Positions 21,901 through 34,637 of a DNA stretch of 64,000 nucleotides are shown here, piece by piece. The notes beneath the pieces are model-generated. The model did not search any database. It had not been told where the DNA came from and saw only the letters and a list, made by a program, of their open reading frames with translations. The stretch comes from Vespa crabro. Taxonomy: Eukaryota; Arthropoda; Insecta; Hymenoptera; Vespidae. A program made the position numbers and the translations under genes. Location of the stretch: NCBI RefSeq assembly GCF_910589235.1, contig NC_060964.1:6862569-6926568 (forward strand), in the 5' to 3' direction. The first letter of the stretch is position 1, and every line of letters starts with the position of its first letter.

Positions 21901-23967
21901 ATGGAGACTAAACCAAAAAATGAATATTTACTTGCTTTAAAAGGTAATACATAATATTTTGATATGTATATATATATATATATGTTTATATATTGTGTTG
22001 AAAAAAAAAAAAAGAAAAACAATAATACTACAATAATAATAATTTATATTTATATATGTATTTAATTTTTTTTTTTCTTCAATGCTAAATATGTGAAATT
22101 GACAATTTTATAAATTTTTTTCTAGTAATGAGGTTAACACGACCCACTCTTGCCAGTCCTGTAGTTGTAACTTGTGATTCAACAGATTTACCAGGTAATA
22201 CGCTCAACAATGAATTAAAAAATGATTGCACATCATTGCAAGGAATGGAAACACTTGCTATTGGGCAATTTATGGTATTACCGCAAAGTTTTGGGTATAA
22301 GTTTTTGTAATATTTAAGCTTTTTTTTTTTTAAATATATGGAGTATTTTATAATAATATAATATAATATAATATAATAATAGATTTATTTATATATTTCA
22401 GAAATATATATTTAGGAGAAATATTTTCAAGCTATTTATGTGTACATAATGGTAGTAATCAAGTAGTTAAAAATGTGACTGTTAAGGTAATTGTTAGAAA
22501 TTAAATATTTTTTTGAAAATAAAAATATAAATATTTTCATTGCGCTGTATATTTTTACTAGGCAGATTTACAAACGAGTACTCAAGTTATTTCATTGTCG
22601 TCGGGAAATTCAGAAGTCAAGGAATTAGCTCCTGATAATACAGTGGATGAAGTTATTCATCATGAAGTTAAAGAGATAGGAACGCATATGTAAAATTAAA
22701 CAAAAGTTAATATTTTTTTTATTGAATTGACAATTCCTGTGATTAAATTTTTATATCATTTTAGATTAGTATGTGAAGTTAGTTATACACCTGCTAATTT
22801 AATGGGTCCTCAACAGTCGTTTAGGAAATATTTTAAATTTCAAGTAGTTAAGCCATTGGATGTGAAAACAAAATTCTATAATGCAGAAGTAAGTAATTAT
22901 CAATGATAAGATATAAATAATAATAATAATAATAATATAAAAAATATATATATATAACATACTTTTGCATAGTCTGATGAAGTGTATCTTGAGGCACAAA
23001 TACAAAATCTTACAGTAGGTCCAATTTGTCTAGAAAAAGTGTCATTGGAATCGTCACATTTATTTAGCGGTTAGTAATAACACTATTAAATAATTTTTAA
23101 TTGATAGTACGTTAAAAAGTAATTTTTTTCTTTTATTAGTATCAACATTAAATAAAAATGAAAAGGGAGAAAGTATTTATGGGAAAATTAACTTATTGGA
23201 TTCTGGTTGCAGTAGACAATATCTATATTGTTTGAAACCTCAGTTAAGTTTACAAAAAGATCCTAAGATGATGCATAATGCTACTAATATTGGGAAATTG
23301 GATATTGTATGGAAAAGTAATCTAGGAGAAAGAGGACGACTACAAACAAGCCAATTACAAAGAATGGTTCAATTACTTATTTATTAGTTAAGAGATTTTA
23401 TAATAGTTTAGATATATGGAATAATACTTTTTTTTTTTTGCTCGAAAATAGGCACCAGAATATGGAGATCTAAGAGTCATTATGAAAGATATTCCATTGA
23501 AGGTTTACCTTGAAGAACAAGTGAATCTTAAATGTCACATAACAAATACTTCGTATGTGTTAATTTTTTTTTTTTAATTAATTTATATCTTTTTTTAATC
23601 ATAGTTTATTATAAAATATAAATGTATTCTATTGTAATTTTAATTATTCATTATTAGAGAAAGAAGTATGGATTTGTTATTAAGTTTGGAATCAAGTGAT
23701 TCAATTGCATGGTGTGGAATATCTGATAAAATAATTGGAACATTAAAACCTGGAACCTCCATTGATGTACCTTTGAGTTTAATCCCATTAGATAGTGGTA
23801 TTACTGTGAGTAGATTTCATATAAAAAATAAATCTTTAAAGTATAATATAAAAAATATGAGTTTTACTTTACAGATTATTTCTGGCTTAAAGTTGATGGA
23901 TACTTTTTTAAAAAGGGTATATGACTATGATGATTTAGCACAAATTTTTGTCAACCAATTGAATTAA
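21901..23967 (+). CDS. TRAPPC13: Trafficking protein particle complex subunit 13
   Basis: Subunit of the TRAPP III tethering complex acting in Golgi traffic and autophagy. Ten exons: 21901-21943, 22126-22294, 22402-22486, 22562-22689, 22765-22888, 22973-23069, 23140-23366, 23452-23552, 23658-23805, 23875-23967; they sum to 404 residues, close to the vertebrate length. Recognised by the start EYLLALKVMRLTRPTL, by FSSYLCVHNGS, FRKYFKFQVVKPLDVKTKFY, and the conserved TSQLQRMAPEYGDLRV. The donor after QLQRM (ATG|gttcaa at 23366) is weak, and reading through it gives a stop after six more codons. It lies 450 bases downstream of the CYTH gene on the same strand. Confidence 0.93.
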
Positions 23968-24056
23968 TGTGACTTAGGAAAATATATAATGTATATTTTT
24001 TGGATATATTTAATTTAAAAATTATACTATAACAATTATTATTATTTAATATTTAT

Positions 24057-25234
24057 TCAAAGATATGCATCTATAGTAGACATTTTTTTAGTTTCACTGA
24101 CAGCTCCAACAGCACATGCCAATAATGTTTGAACATCCTTAGGTTCGTTTCCACCAAAAATGTAACCATTTGCCTTATCAATGGCATTTTTCACTTGTAA
24201 CAAAAGTGCTTGATTGGAAACATCCAATGGTATAAAACTTACAAGACTATAATCCTCAACTAAAGAAACTAAAGCTGCATTAAGCTTTTTGTACCTGTAT
24301 ATAAGAAAAATTTTATTACTTTTATAGAAAGAAGAGAGTTTAAATTGTAACTTGTTAAAAAAAAATTAAATAACATACTTTGCTGTAAAAGGATCCTCGT
24401 CCAATTTCTCTAGAAGATATTTTAAATCGAGTACTTCTGTATAAAAATCTATATTAAATGCTAAACGATCGTTAAATTTTTTCATTTCATCAAATTTTGT
24501 CATAATGTTAACATGAGGTAGACCTAATTGCAACATAGTAGTTGTACATAAAATTAGAGATGATAAATATTTCCCTGTAAATAAATCATAAATCTTTACA
24601 TTTACTTTATAAATATTTAAACGTGTATATAAACTCTTTCAGAGAATATATTTACCTGGATCGCTACAATGATGTGAGTCTACAAGATGTACGCTACATA
24701 ATCTTATTAAATTCTGAGTCAATTTCTCAACAATTGAACTAACAGATTTATGATGTGTATAAAGTTCAACCTATTTATAACAATGTTATAATTCAATAAT
24801 GTATTCACGATAAACGATTTAAATATTGATGTATAATTATACCTGTCCTGGGCAATCAAAAATAAGGTAGTAATCCTTCAAATTTAAAACTTTATTAATT
24901 AACCATTTGACATTTGCTTCTAAAAATTCCATACAGTAAACTAATGCACCATTCGGACCAAGACCATATTCTGTCATTACTTCTTCGTGTTCGATTAATT
25001 CGGATATATCTATTAATGGAGTATATTCCATATTTTCATTGGCTGGATCTGATGGTAAGAAAATATATTTGTATAAATTAAATAATTACAAATTAATGCT
25101 ATATCAAGCATACCAATGTTGATAACAGCTACTTTTCTACCCATTTGTTCCAAAAATTTACACATTGCATTACAGTATGTAGTTTTTCCACTACCAGGTG
25201 GCCCAATGACCAATTGTCCAAATATTAAACTCAT
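24057..25234 (-). CDS. GPN2: GPN-loop GTPase 2
   Basis: GPN-loop GTPases help assemble and import RNA polymerase II and III. Exons: 25114-25234, 24843-25048, 24656-24770, 24379-24574, 24057-24294, giving 291 residues. P-loop GPPGSGKT is at residues 11-18, the switch region DPANEN at 41-46, the family-defining Gly-Pro-Asn in GLGPNGA at 71-73, and the G3 motif as DCPGQVE. The GLGPNGALVYCMEFLE context fits GPN2 better than GPN1 or GPN3. The start MSLIFGQLVIGPPG matches the usual short N-terminus. Its ATG lies 21 bases after the stop codon of PSMG3 on the same strand, so the two may share a transcript. Confidence 0.93.
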
Positions 25235-25255
25235 ATTTTTTATCAGTCTTCAAAA

Positions 25256-25730
25256 TTACCACAATTTCAACTGATTTATAGTATCAGTTATAGTTTTTAA
25301 TATCTCTTTATTATAATCTTTTAAAGATAATGACAACAATAAAGGTTTATCTATATTTATTTCTTCTGCGATATATCTAGCGGCAGCATGAACATCAACT
25401 TCGTCTTTACCAAAAATAATACTGAAATTTTTATTTAATTGTATTAGATGTAAAGAAAAAAAAAAATAATAATAATAAAACTACTTACTTGGTAGAGAAA
25501 ATATTACTGTTAAATTGATTTAAAGCTGATTCTCGATTAACCGTAATTAATGATCCCAGTTTCTTGAAATGAGATATAATTAAAAATATACGATTACTAA
25601 AAATAAAATGTAATTTTAGTTAATAGTCCAAAATGTCAATTATCCTTTATATATTTGTTCGTTACCTGTAAATCGTTACAGCAATATCCGTATGATATCC
25701 ACAAGTATTAATTGCAAAAATATGATTCAT
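25256..25730 (-). CDS. PSMG3: Proteasome assembly chaperone 3
   Basis: PSMG3 pairs with PSMG4 to guide assembly of the 20S proteasome alpha ring. Exons 25666-25730, 25489-25596, 25256-25421 give 112 residues, near the family's about 120. It reads MNHIFAINTCGYHTDIAVTI, then HFKKLGSLITV, FGKDEVDVHAARYIAEE, KPLLLSLSLKD and the C-terminal INQLKLW; the LLG/FGKDE and final LW are typical of PSMG3. A 5' UTR intron is likely (acceptor ttttttttcag just before 25746). A six-codon uORF (ATG at 25742-25744) ends in a TGA overlapping the main ATG. GPN2 follows 21 bases downstream. Confidence 0.85.
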
Positions 25731-27198
25731 AGTTTTTCACACATTTCTGAAAAAAAATAATTATAAAAATAATACTTAAATTATAGAAAATTAGTTAATA
25801 ATTATATTCCCAAAACATATTATAAGTTCAAATGTTCGATATAAGAAATGATATAAGTACGAAATAATACTTACAACAAAAATGTTTTATGTTTATAATT
25901 TCCTTTATTCTTTCTCTTTATCACTTTTATTTATGAATAAACCTATATTACAAATATACAACAAACTTTACATATACGTACATATAACAAATCGATTGTC
26001 TTTGATTGACAAGTATTTTGTTTTTTACTATTTAGAATTGCGATAAAATTGTTATATTATTTCTTGATCAAGAAATAATAATATTATGGCGATTTCTATC
26101 TCACGAAAGATACGTCTATTTTTGTAGAAGTAATCCTTGAAACTGTCGTTAATTAGATATGGGATCCAATTATAAATGACTTTCACTTTTACGTGATTAA
26201 TTGTTACAACATTTGATTTACCGTATTAATAAACTAAAATTTATCAATAATAAAATATAAAAAATTTATTAATTGAAGAATAATAGAAAAATATTACACT
26301 AATGATGATTTTATACCAGCATCGTGTTTCACGGCAAAGCCGACAGGCGTCGCGACATGTCACCGGTAATAAAAAAATATATTGAGCATCCCATCTAGGG
26401 AGAGTTGTTTTTATGAAGAACTCTTCTTGTTCCAATCATCGAAGGATTAACTCTATTCGTGAATATACAAAGGTGCAATAAACAAGAGAGACAAAGACGA
26501 TTATTATTTAAGGTGGAATAAAGTTTGATTACATTATTTAATGGTGTAATCAATTCTTATCTCTATAAGCATTATTATTCGTCCCATATATACAATATAA
26601 AGAAAGGGAATTGTAATAAAAATTTTATTTTTCACTTTAACTAATATATCGCATCTTTATTCTTTTTGTTCATTATACTTTAATTCTTTCTAATTAGGAC
26701 TATATCCTACATTAGGACTAAAACAGATGTTCCTACATTCTAACGACTCATGTGCTTTTTATTGACTCTATCGAAAAGTATAATATTCGCATATAGGCGT
26801 CGCTATCGTCGCTATAACAGCACAATTTGTCCAAATGTTTATGCATTTGTATTTTGTTGCAATATGTAGAAAACATTTTTATTGGTTGTGTTAATCTCCA
26901 TTATATGTTTCATTTTTGGTTAGAATTACGAAGTTATTCTCTACATATTTTACATTCTAAGATCGACTCACATTGTGAAGTCTCGTATGGACGAGTTATC
27001 GCCATCATCGTCTACTTAGTAGAAAAATATCTTCATTAATAGATGCAAATTTATGTGGTATCGATATATTTACTTTAATATATTTTTTATCGTTAATTGC
27101 AATTTTTTTTTTTATTGGTATTTCAATTTCAGCCGAATTAGTGTATAAATCAAGTTAAAATCTCAGGTTGGTTGGCTACCACTATTGCTGTGTTAACA
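25731..27198. other. Divergent intergenic/promoter region between PSMG3 and PAXBP1
   Basis: Holds the 5' UTR intron of PSMG3 (donor near 25874), an AT-rich middle, a CpG-richer bit at about 26310-26370 and 26790-26820, and a likely 5' UTR acceptor of PAXBP1 (tttcaatttcag at about 27132). No other gene seen. Confidence 0.5.
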
Positions 27199-27525
27199 AT
27201 GTCATTATTTAATAAACCAAAACGGAATATTCGTCGGCGACCTTTCAATGACGAGGATGAGGATAATGAAAACAGGATGGAAATCGAAGATACTCAGCCT
27301 GTCAAAGTAAAAGCCAAGAAGAAAGACAAACCAAAACAAACGCTCCTTAGTTTTGGAGAGGAGCTAGAAGAAGGTAAATGTTAATATCTGCTATTGCATA
27401 AATTATAGTAGCATATTAGAAAGATTATTATTAATTTATCATATATGGACAATTAGAATGAAAGATGTTTTTATCATAAAATATTGTAATGATAGCTTAT
27501 CAAAGTTTTTTCTAGTTTTTTTTTC

Positions 27526-27595
<70 letters not shown>

Positions 27596-28698
27596 ATATA
27601 AAATATATTACCACAATATGTTCAACGTAACAAGCTAAAGATTTGATTAATATGAATATAATAGTATATAATATTAATAGTTTAATAGTTCTTTTTAATT
27701 TCATGTAAGAAAAGCTTATTTTCTAATAAATTAACTAAATTGTCATTAAAAGTATATAATAAAGTTTAAATTTAACTATGTAGGATAGGCATTTGTGAAA
27801 TCGTACGTATCTTCTATACATACTTTTATAATCTTATGAGTATATTATAGATATTATAATTTTTTCTTTTTATTTGTAATATAGATTAATAAAAGAGAAA
27901 TATTTTATAGAATTATTTATTAGATATCTGGACTTATGATTTTATATCTTGGATATAAAAATTTCATGTTTTAATTTATGAATTTCTAAAAAATTTTTAG
28001 TGTGTCAAACGATTCAGGATTAATGCGACAATTTCAATAACGTTAATTTCAATAATGACATTTACAGTGTTTAATAAAATTTATTGATTTTTTTAGCGGA
28101 TGATGGAGAAGTTTTTAAGGTGAAGAAATCTTCGAGGAGCAAAAAACTGATGAAACAGCTAGATCACGAAAGGAGAAAAAAGAAAGGTGAAGAGAAAATG
28201 CAAGTGGACTCTGAGCAAGCAAACATGTCCATTAAACAGGAAAAAGATTTAGAAATAAAGACAGATGATCTAGTAGTAAGCTATCTCTATGATGTATTAT
28301 TATTATTAGAATTTCTCCAATTTGTAATCAAGTATCAGTTTATTGCGTCTTAAAGTATATATTTGACAAACACTCAAGGGATATATACAACAAGAAGACA
28401 TGTTCATTATTACCTGTATTATTTATAAATTTCATTTTGATAGAATGGATAATATTGAGTTTTATAATACAGGATATATAGAAAATAATATTTCATATTT
28501 GTGTACATAATATCAAGGTATTGCACATATCAAATAATCTTCAATAATTAAATTTTATCAATTCAAACAAATAGCCAGTCTTGTATTTATATGTGGTTCA
28601 TATATTATTATTTTCAAACAAATTATATTGTTTATCCATGATAGCAAGAAAAGACGCAACTGTGTACTCTTACTATCTATAAAACATTTGTATATATT

Positions 28699-28732
<34 letters not shown>

Positions 28733-30210
28733 CACACTCAGATATTAATAATTTCAATCTTTTAAAATTTTTGTGTTATTTATATATTTCTCATATTTAT
28801 TGTCAGGTTATCTTTTTATTAAAGAAGCATGATATAAAAGCTCTACAAATTGTAATAACAAACAATTTGTCATAACAAATTTCAATTTTGTTTTCAAAAA
28901 TATTAATTTGTATTATTCCGTTAAAAAACTTTTTTAATATAAAAATATATTTTTTATTAACAGGTTAAAATAAAAAATACCGGACCACTGATTTTAAATG
29001 GAAGAGCTGCATTGGCAGCAGGCAAGGACGATTATACATCTGATGAAGAAGATGAATCTCATTCTCATAAATTTCGAAAAAATACAGATAAAGCTGATAC
29101 CATGAAGATACTGCTTGAAAGTGAGTTGTGTTTGTGTGTGTGTGTGTGTGTGTGTCTATAAGATATATAATTAATAAGATTAAATAATTTTTCTATTATT
29201 CCTTATTATAATTATCCATATTTTTTAGGTGGCTGTATACCCGACGCTGCTATGATACATGCAGCTAGAAAACGTAGACAAAAGGCTAGGGAATTGGGAA
29301 CAGATTATATTCCTTTAGATGAACAAAGGTAATTATTAATTATTGAATATAGATAATATATTGAATATAGATAATAGTTAATAGTTAGATGTAAAAATTT
29401 AATGAATTATTATAATTTTATATTTATTCATAACATGTATATACGTCATATATGTACATATTATACTATATATATATATATCTATATTCTATGCAGTGAT
29501 GAGAAAGGGAAATCACGGTTAATTAGAGAAGAAGATCATGATAGAAGCGATGATGATTCTCAAGATCGTATTGATATGACTGTCAATACGGAAGCACGAG
29601 ATAAAGAGAAGAGGAGAGAAGCTTTTCTTGCATCACAAGTATCAAACAAAAGTAAATAATATATTATAAAGATTAATTAATATGAAAGTTAAGAAAGATT
29701 TGGAAAATTGTCATATGGGGATTTCTTTTTTTCTTTTTTCTTTTTTTTTTTAAGTTTCTGCCGAAGAAAGTGAGAATGAAAATGAAGAAGAAGAATGGGA
29801 AGCTCAACAAATTCGAAAGGGTGTTACAGGTGCTCAGGTAAAAATTATTTTCTTTTATAATTTATTTCTGTATAAATATATGACAAAGCTTAGTTTTGTC
29901 CGTAATCCGTAAAAGTATCGGTTGAAAATAAATTTTATAATACAGATTGCAGCAGCTCATCAAGATTCTATGATACAACAACAATTCTCATTAGGATTAA
30001 ATGTAAACCAAATGGTTGCACCTGGAGTACCATTAGAAATGGTAATGATGCCGGCACCACCACCTCCACCAACCATTCAACCACCAGATCCAACGAAAGT
30101 AGTGCCCATTACTCCGCAAGAAGTTATTAATAAAATGCGTGCAAGGTTTTGTTTCTATTTTTTTTTTTTTCAATTCATTTTATCTATAAAAAAACAAGCA
30201 AGACACACAT

Positions 30211-30244
<34 letters not shown>

Positions 30245-30691
30245 GTTGTATATTTCAAATGTATTTTTATAAATAATGTTATACATGTTATTATATAATA
30301 TGAATCAATGAAAATTTATAGGTTGGATAGTTTACGAGAAGTACATTCGCGTCACCAATTAGATCAACATCAGCTTGAACAGGAATTAGAGCAGACTGTG
30401 AAAGAGTTGGATGAAGGCGAAGCTCGTGCGCCGCAGCTTGCACAACGCTTCAGATATTACCAAGAGTTGCGTGGGTATGTCACTGACTTGGTAGAGTGTC
30501 TTGATGAGAAGGTGGGTTTATACGCTTTCACGTTTTTTTACGTGCACGGGGGTTTTCCATGCAGACTGTATCGACTGTTCAAATCATTCAGTCGATTTAA
30601 TATTATCATTTATTATAATGGAATATTCAAAAGGATTTTTTTTTTTATTTCTTTTTTCTTTTTTTATTTTTTATTTTCTTTTTTCTTTTCT

Positions 30692-30723
<32 letters not shown>

Positions 30724-33521
30724 TTTTTTTCTTTTCTTTTGTCAAAAAATATAAGTAAATGTCAAATTATACAAACAGATGACCATTTTATATACATCAC
30801 TTATAGCTAGAACAAAGCTCAAAATATATTAGAATGTAATGTTGAATTTATATTAGATTATTTATGTATACATATTTATATATATATGTATATATATATA
30901 TATATATATTTCTATGTATATATGTATATATATATATATTTCTTTTTTTCTTAAAATGAATGCAGTAATAAGGTAGATATCATAAAATACACTTATAGAA
31001 GAAAGAAGGTAGCAATCACGTTAGTAATTATTCCATAAAGTAAAGAAATCTATTTATCCATTTATATATTTTTTCCCGTTTATATCGTTTGTATTGCCGG
31101 GGGTCAAAATCTTCTCTGTATTTTTTAGATATGTATAACATAGAAATTAGTATAATATTTGATTATTTATAAATTAATATATATATATATATATATATTA
31201 TTTATATATATATATATATTACAAAAGTGTGGTAAGTAGTTTCAATTTAAAATTTGTATGCTCACATATATATAAAATAAACAAAAAAAAAAAAAAGGAG
31301 AGAGTCTTAAGACAAAATAATACTTTCTGCGTGCTAGAGAAATTTATGAAATATTACTATAGATAAAAAAAAAAATAAATAAATAAAAAGAAGAATAAAA
31401 ACTCATATAATATATGTTACTATAAAAAATATATATATATTTTCTGGAGCATATATATTCGTGCATTGTTAAATTGTTGTAATGTGTGAATTTTAATATA
31501 TCATTTTTTGTTAGCTGCCTTTGGTTATTGGATTGGAGCAACGTTGGCTAGATCTATACGGGGAACGCTCAATAGAACTAATGGAAAGAAGAAGACAGGA
31601 TACGAGAGATCAAGCCGAAGAAATTACAACTGCAGCAAGTCAGTTATTTCAGTAATTATTAAATGTTACAATTATTTATTAAATTGATCGAATAACACAT
31701 TTATAATAGAATTACTAATAATCATATTCTATTGTATTATTTAGAAAATATTTCTTGCAACTATTTCTTTATATTATTTAAATTATTTCATTTATACATA
31801 TAAATATTATAACATGATTATTTTATAGGAGGTCAAGCAATAAGAAGAGGTCCAGAAGTCGAAGCACGTATTCGACGAGTTACGGAAAGAGAAGGTAGAC
31901 GAGCACGTCGTAGAAGAGCTAGAGAATTAGCACCAACGCTACCAAAGCACATAGATGGCATGTCCAGTGATGATGAGGTCACTGAACAACAAAATCTTGC
32001 ATTTAAGCAAGCAAAAGGTTGTATATTTATCTTAAACATTCATATTATCTCCTTCATCTCCTCAAAAATGATTTCATGAGATAAAACAATATATATTATA
32101 TTATCACATGTCTTTGTATTTTATTGATTTTTCAATTGAAAAATAAAAAAAAAATCATATATTATATATATATATATATTTTTTTTTATTTTATTATTTT
32201 TAGAGGAAATTGATAAAGAAGGAAAAGAAATATTTGCTGATGTGATGGAGGATTATTGTACGCTAAGAGGTATTTTAACGAAGTTGGAATTATGGAGAGA
32301 AACTGACATAGATGCTTATATGGAAGCTTATGTATCTTTATGTATACCCAAAATTTTATCACCTCTTATAAAATTGCAATTAATAACCTGGAATCCTATC
32401 ATGGTAATTCATTTAATATGTTTAAATATATGCCCCTAAAAAAAATTCTTTCTTAGCAATAAAATATATTTATATTTTTTATTTAATTATTAGGAGAGTG
32501 CTGATATAGAAAGAACGAAATGGTATAATACATTATTATTATATGCATTAGATAAAAAAGAAACAGAAGATTCATTAAAACGAGATCCTGATGTAAGATT
32601 AGTACCGCTTACTGTTGAAAAAGTTGTAATACCTAAATTAACAGGTAAGCAAATTATACATCTTATTTCTTAAATAAGATGTATAAGGTATTAAATAATC
32701 ATTTAAAACCATTAATAAAACATTTTATTAATTTTACAATTTTCAGCCATCGTGGAAAAGATTTGGGATCCGATGTCTACTTCTCAAACATTACGTCTCG
32801 TTGGTACAGTAAATCGGCTTATTAGAGATTATCCAAACTTGAACGATACGAGCAAACCATTAGAATCATTATTTAATGCCATATTAGAAAAAGTAAAGGC
32901 TGCTGTTGAAAATGATGTATTTATACCAATTTTTCCCAAACAGTAAATATGAATTAATTCAATTAAATAAATCTTGAATTATAATTTTTTTTTTGGGGGG
33001 GGGGGGCGAGTTGGAGGGGAAACTAAACTAATAATGTTTATTTATATCATGTTATTTTTAGAACACTGGATAATAGGCATCAATTTTTTCAACGACAATT
33101 TGCTATGGCGGTAAAGTTATTAAGAAATTTATTAAGTTGGCAAGGTCTTCTTGGGGATGCACAATTAAAAAATTTAGCATTGGGATCGCTATTAAATCGA
33201 TATCTTTTGGCTGGATTACGAGTCTCATCTGCACCGGATGCACTTTTCAAAGCGAATATGGTAATTATATTAATGTAATAAAATCTAAAATACAGATATA
33301 TATATATATCGATCAATAATTTTTTCTAAAGCATTATAAACATACAAATAATATTTTTATACAGATTATGAGTACTTTACCACGAGCTTGGTTGCAAGGT
33401 GAAACAATAGAACATCTTAGAATGTTTGCCACTCTTATTCAACAATTGAGTGAACAGTTAGACCAAGCAAACCCAGCACATAAGTAAGTCAAATCAAAAT
33501 TTATTTATTTTATCTTTATTT

Positions 33522-33574
<53 letters not shown>

Positions 33575-33683
33575 AGGTAATGATTCTTCAATTTTAGAAG
33601 TACTAAAATAAAATTGAATTAAATGTTTTAGTGAAGCTTGGGAATATTCTAAATCCATCCTGAAGATAATTAAACCTTTGTAA
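27199..33683 (+). CDS. PAXBP1: PAXBP1/GCFC1 homologue (GC-rich sequence DNA-binding factor-like)
   Basis: Nuclear protein of the GCF-like family, linked in animals to splicing and chromatin. Sixteen exons: 27199-27373, 28097-28275, 28964-29120, 29229-29328, 29497-29651, 29755-29837, 29946-30145, 30322-30511, 31515-31638, 31829-32017, 32204-32403, 32494-32644, 32747-32942, 33062-33260, 33365-33483, 33632-33683; 822 residues. Conserved landmarks: EVFKVKKSSRSKK, IPDAAMIHAARKRRQKAREL, EWEAQQIRKG, QRFRYYQELRGYVTDLVECL, the Arg-rich RARRRRARE followed by HIDGMSSDDE, then the GCFC domain (LCIPKILSPLIKLQLITW, LTVEKVVIPKLTAIVEKIWD, HQFFQRQF). The start at 27199 (MSLFNKPKRNIRRR) is the first ATG in frame. 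A coiled-coil segment precedes the GCFC domain. AATAAA near 33999. Confidence 0.93.
27533..27587. repeat. (TA)n array in PAXBP1 intron 1
   Basis: Dinucleotide run of about 55 bases. Confidence 0.9.
30637..30738. repeat. T-rich tract in PAXBP1 intron
   Basis: About 100 bases almost only T with scattered C, A or G. Confidence 0.85.
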
Positions 33684-34637
33684 TATAATAAGATAGAATG
33701 TTTTTAGTATCATTTATTTACATTTTATAATTAATAATTGTTACCCATCCATAGTTTTATACACTTAGAAATAAGAAAATATTATATAGTATACATTGTA
33801 GTACAATTACAGTTAGATGTATTGTGTATGTATATATATATATTGTGTGTATATATATATATATATATCGCACGCAATACATATTATTTTATATAGTAGT
33901 AACTCAGGCACTATATAACACATCTTTAGACACAAAACAAAAGATAAATGAAAATAATACACTTGCTACAATTGTATATAATACGGTGCACATTAAAAAA
34001 TAAAATTGTAAATATTCAATATCTCTTAAATAATGTTCTTTAAAAAGCATTAATTAAGTGTGTACCATTAGTTGTCTTGGCTAAATAAAAAAAAAAAACA
34101 TGAATTCTCTTTCATGTTTCTTTATCTATTTTCATATATAAATAAATTAAAAAAGAAAAAGAAAAGACTTACATTATTACATAGCATAAATATGTATCAA
34201 TGTTGAATTACAAAAAAAAAACTATACAATAATATTATACAATTTCTTTGTATGATATGTTAATGTTAATACAGTATATCTGTGTGTGTGAATGGGGGGG
34301 TTGTATGTACATATATTAATAATAACACAAAATATTTCTTTTTTTCAAAACTGAAAATAATTATAATAAGTCATATATATATATTTAAGTATTACATTAA
34401 TTAATCATTGTAATCATCATAATACATACCATACTATTTTTATGATATAACATCGTATTTTCGTTGGTTTCCGCTAACTTAAATTATTGCTAATTTTATT
34501 ATCATTTAATGAATCATTTAATCATTTTAGATGTATAATATATATACATAACATTTTATTTATCAATAGATACCTGCTTTAATCGTTTAGGAGTTCCTTT
34601 AGTTATATCGAATATATCATCATTGAAGTTATCCATA
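33684..34637. other. PAXBP1 3' UTR and intergenic DNA
   Basis: AT-rich with short AT arrays and several AATAAA-like words; no gene seen. Confidence 0.5.

Noticed and set aside
26244..26435. 63-codon minus-strand frame in the divergent promoter region
   Set aside because: Single short frame with no recognisable family or splice sites.
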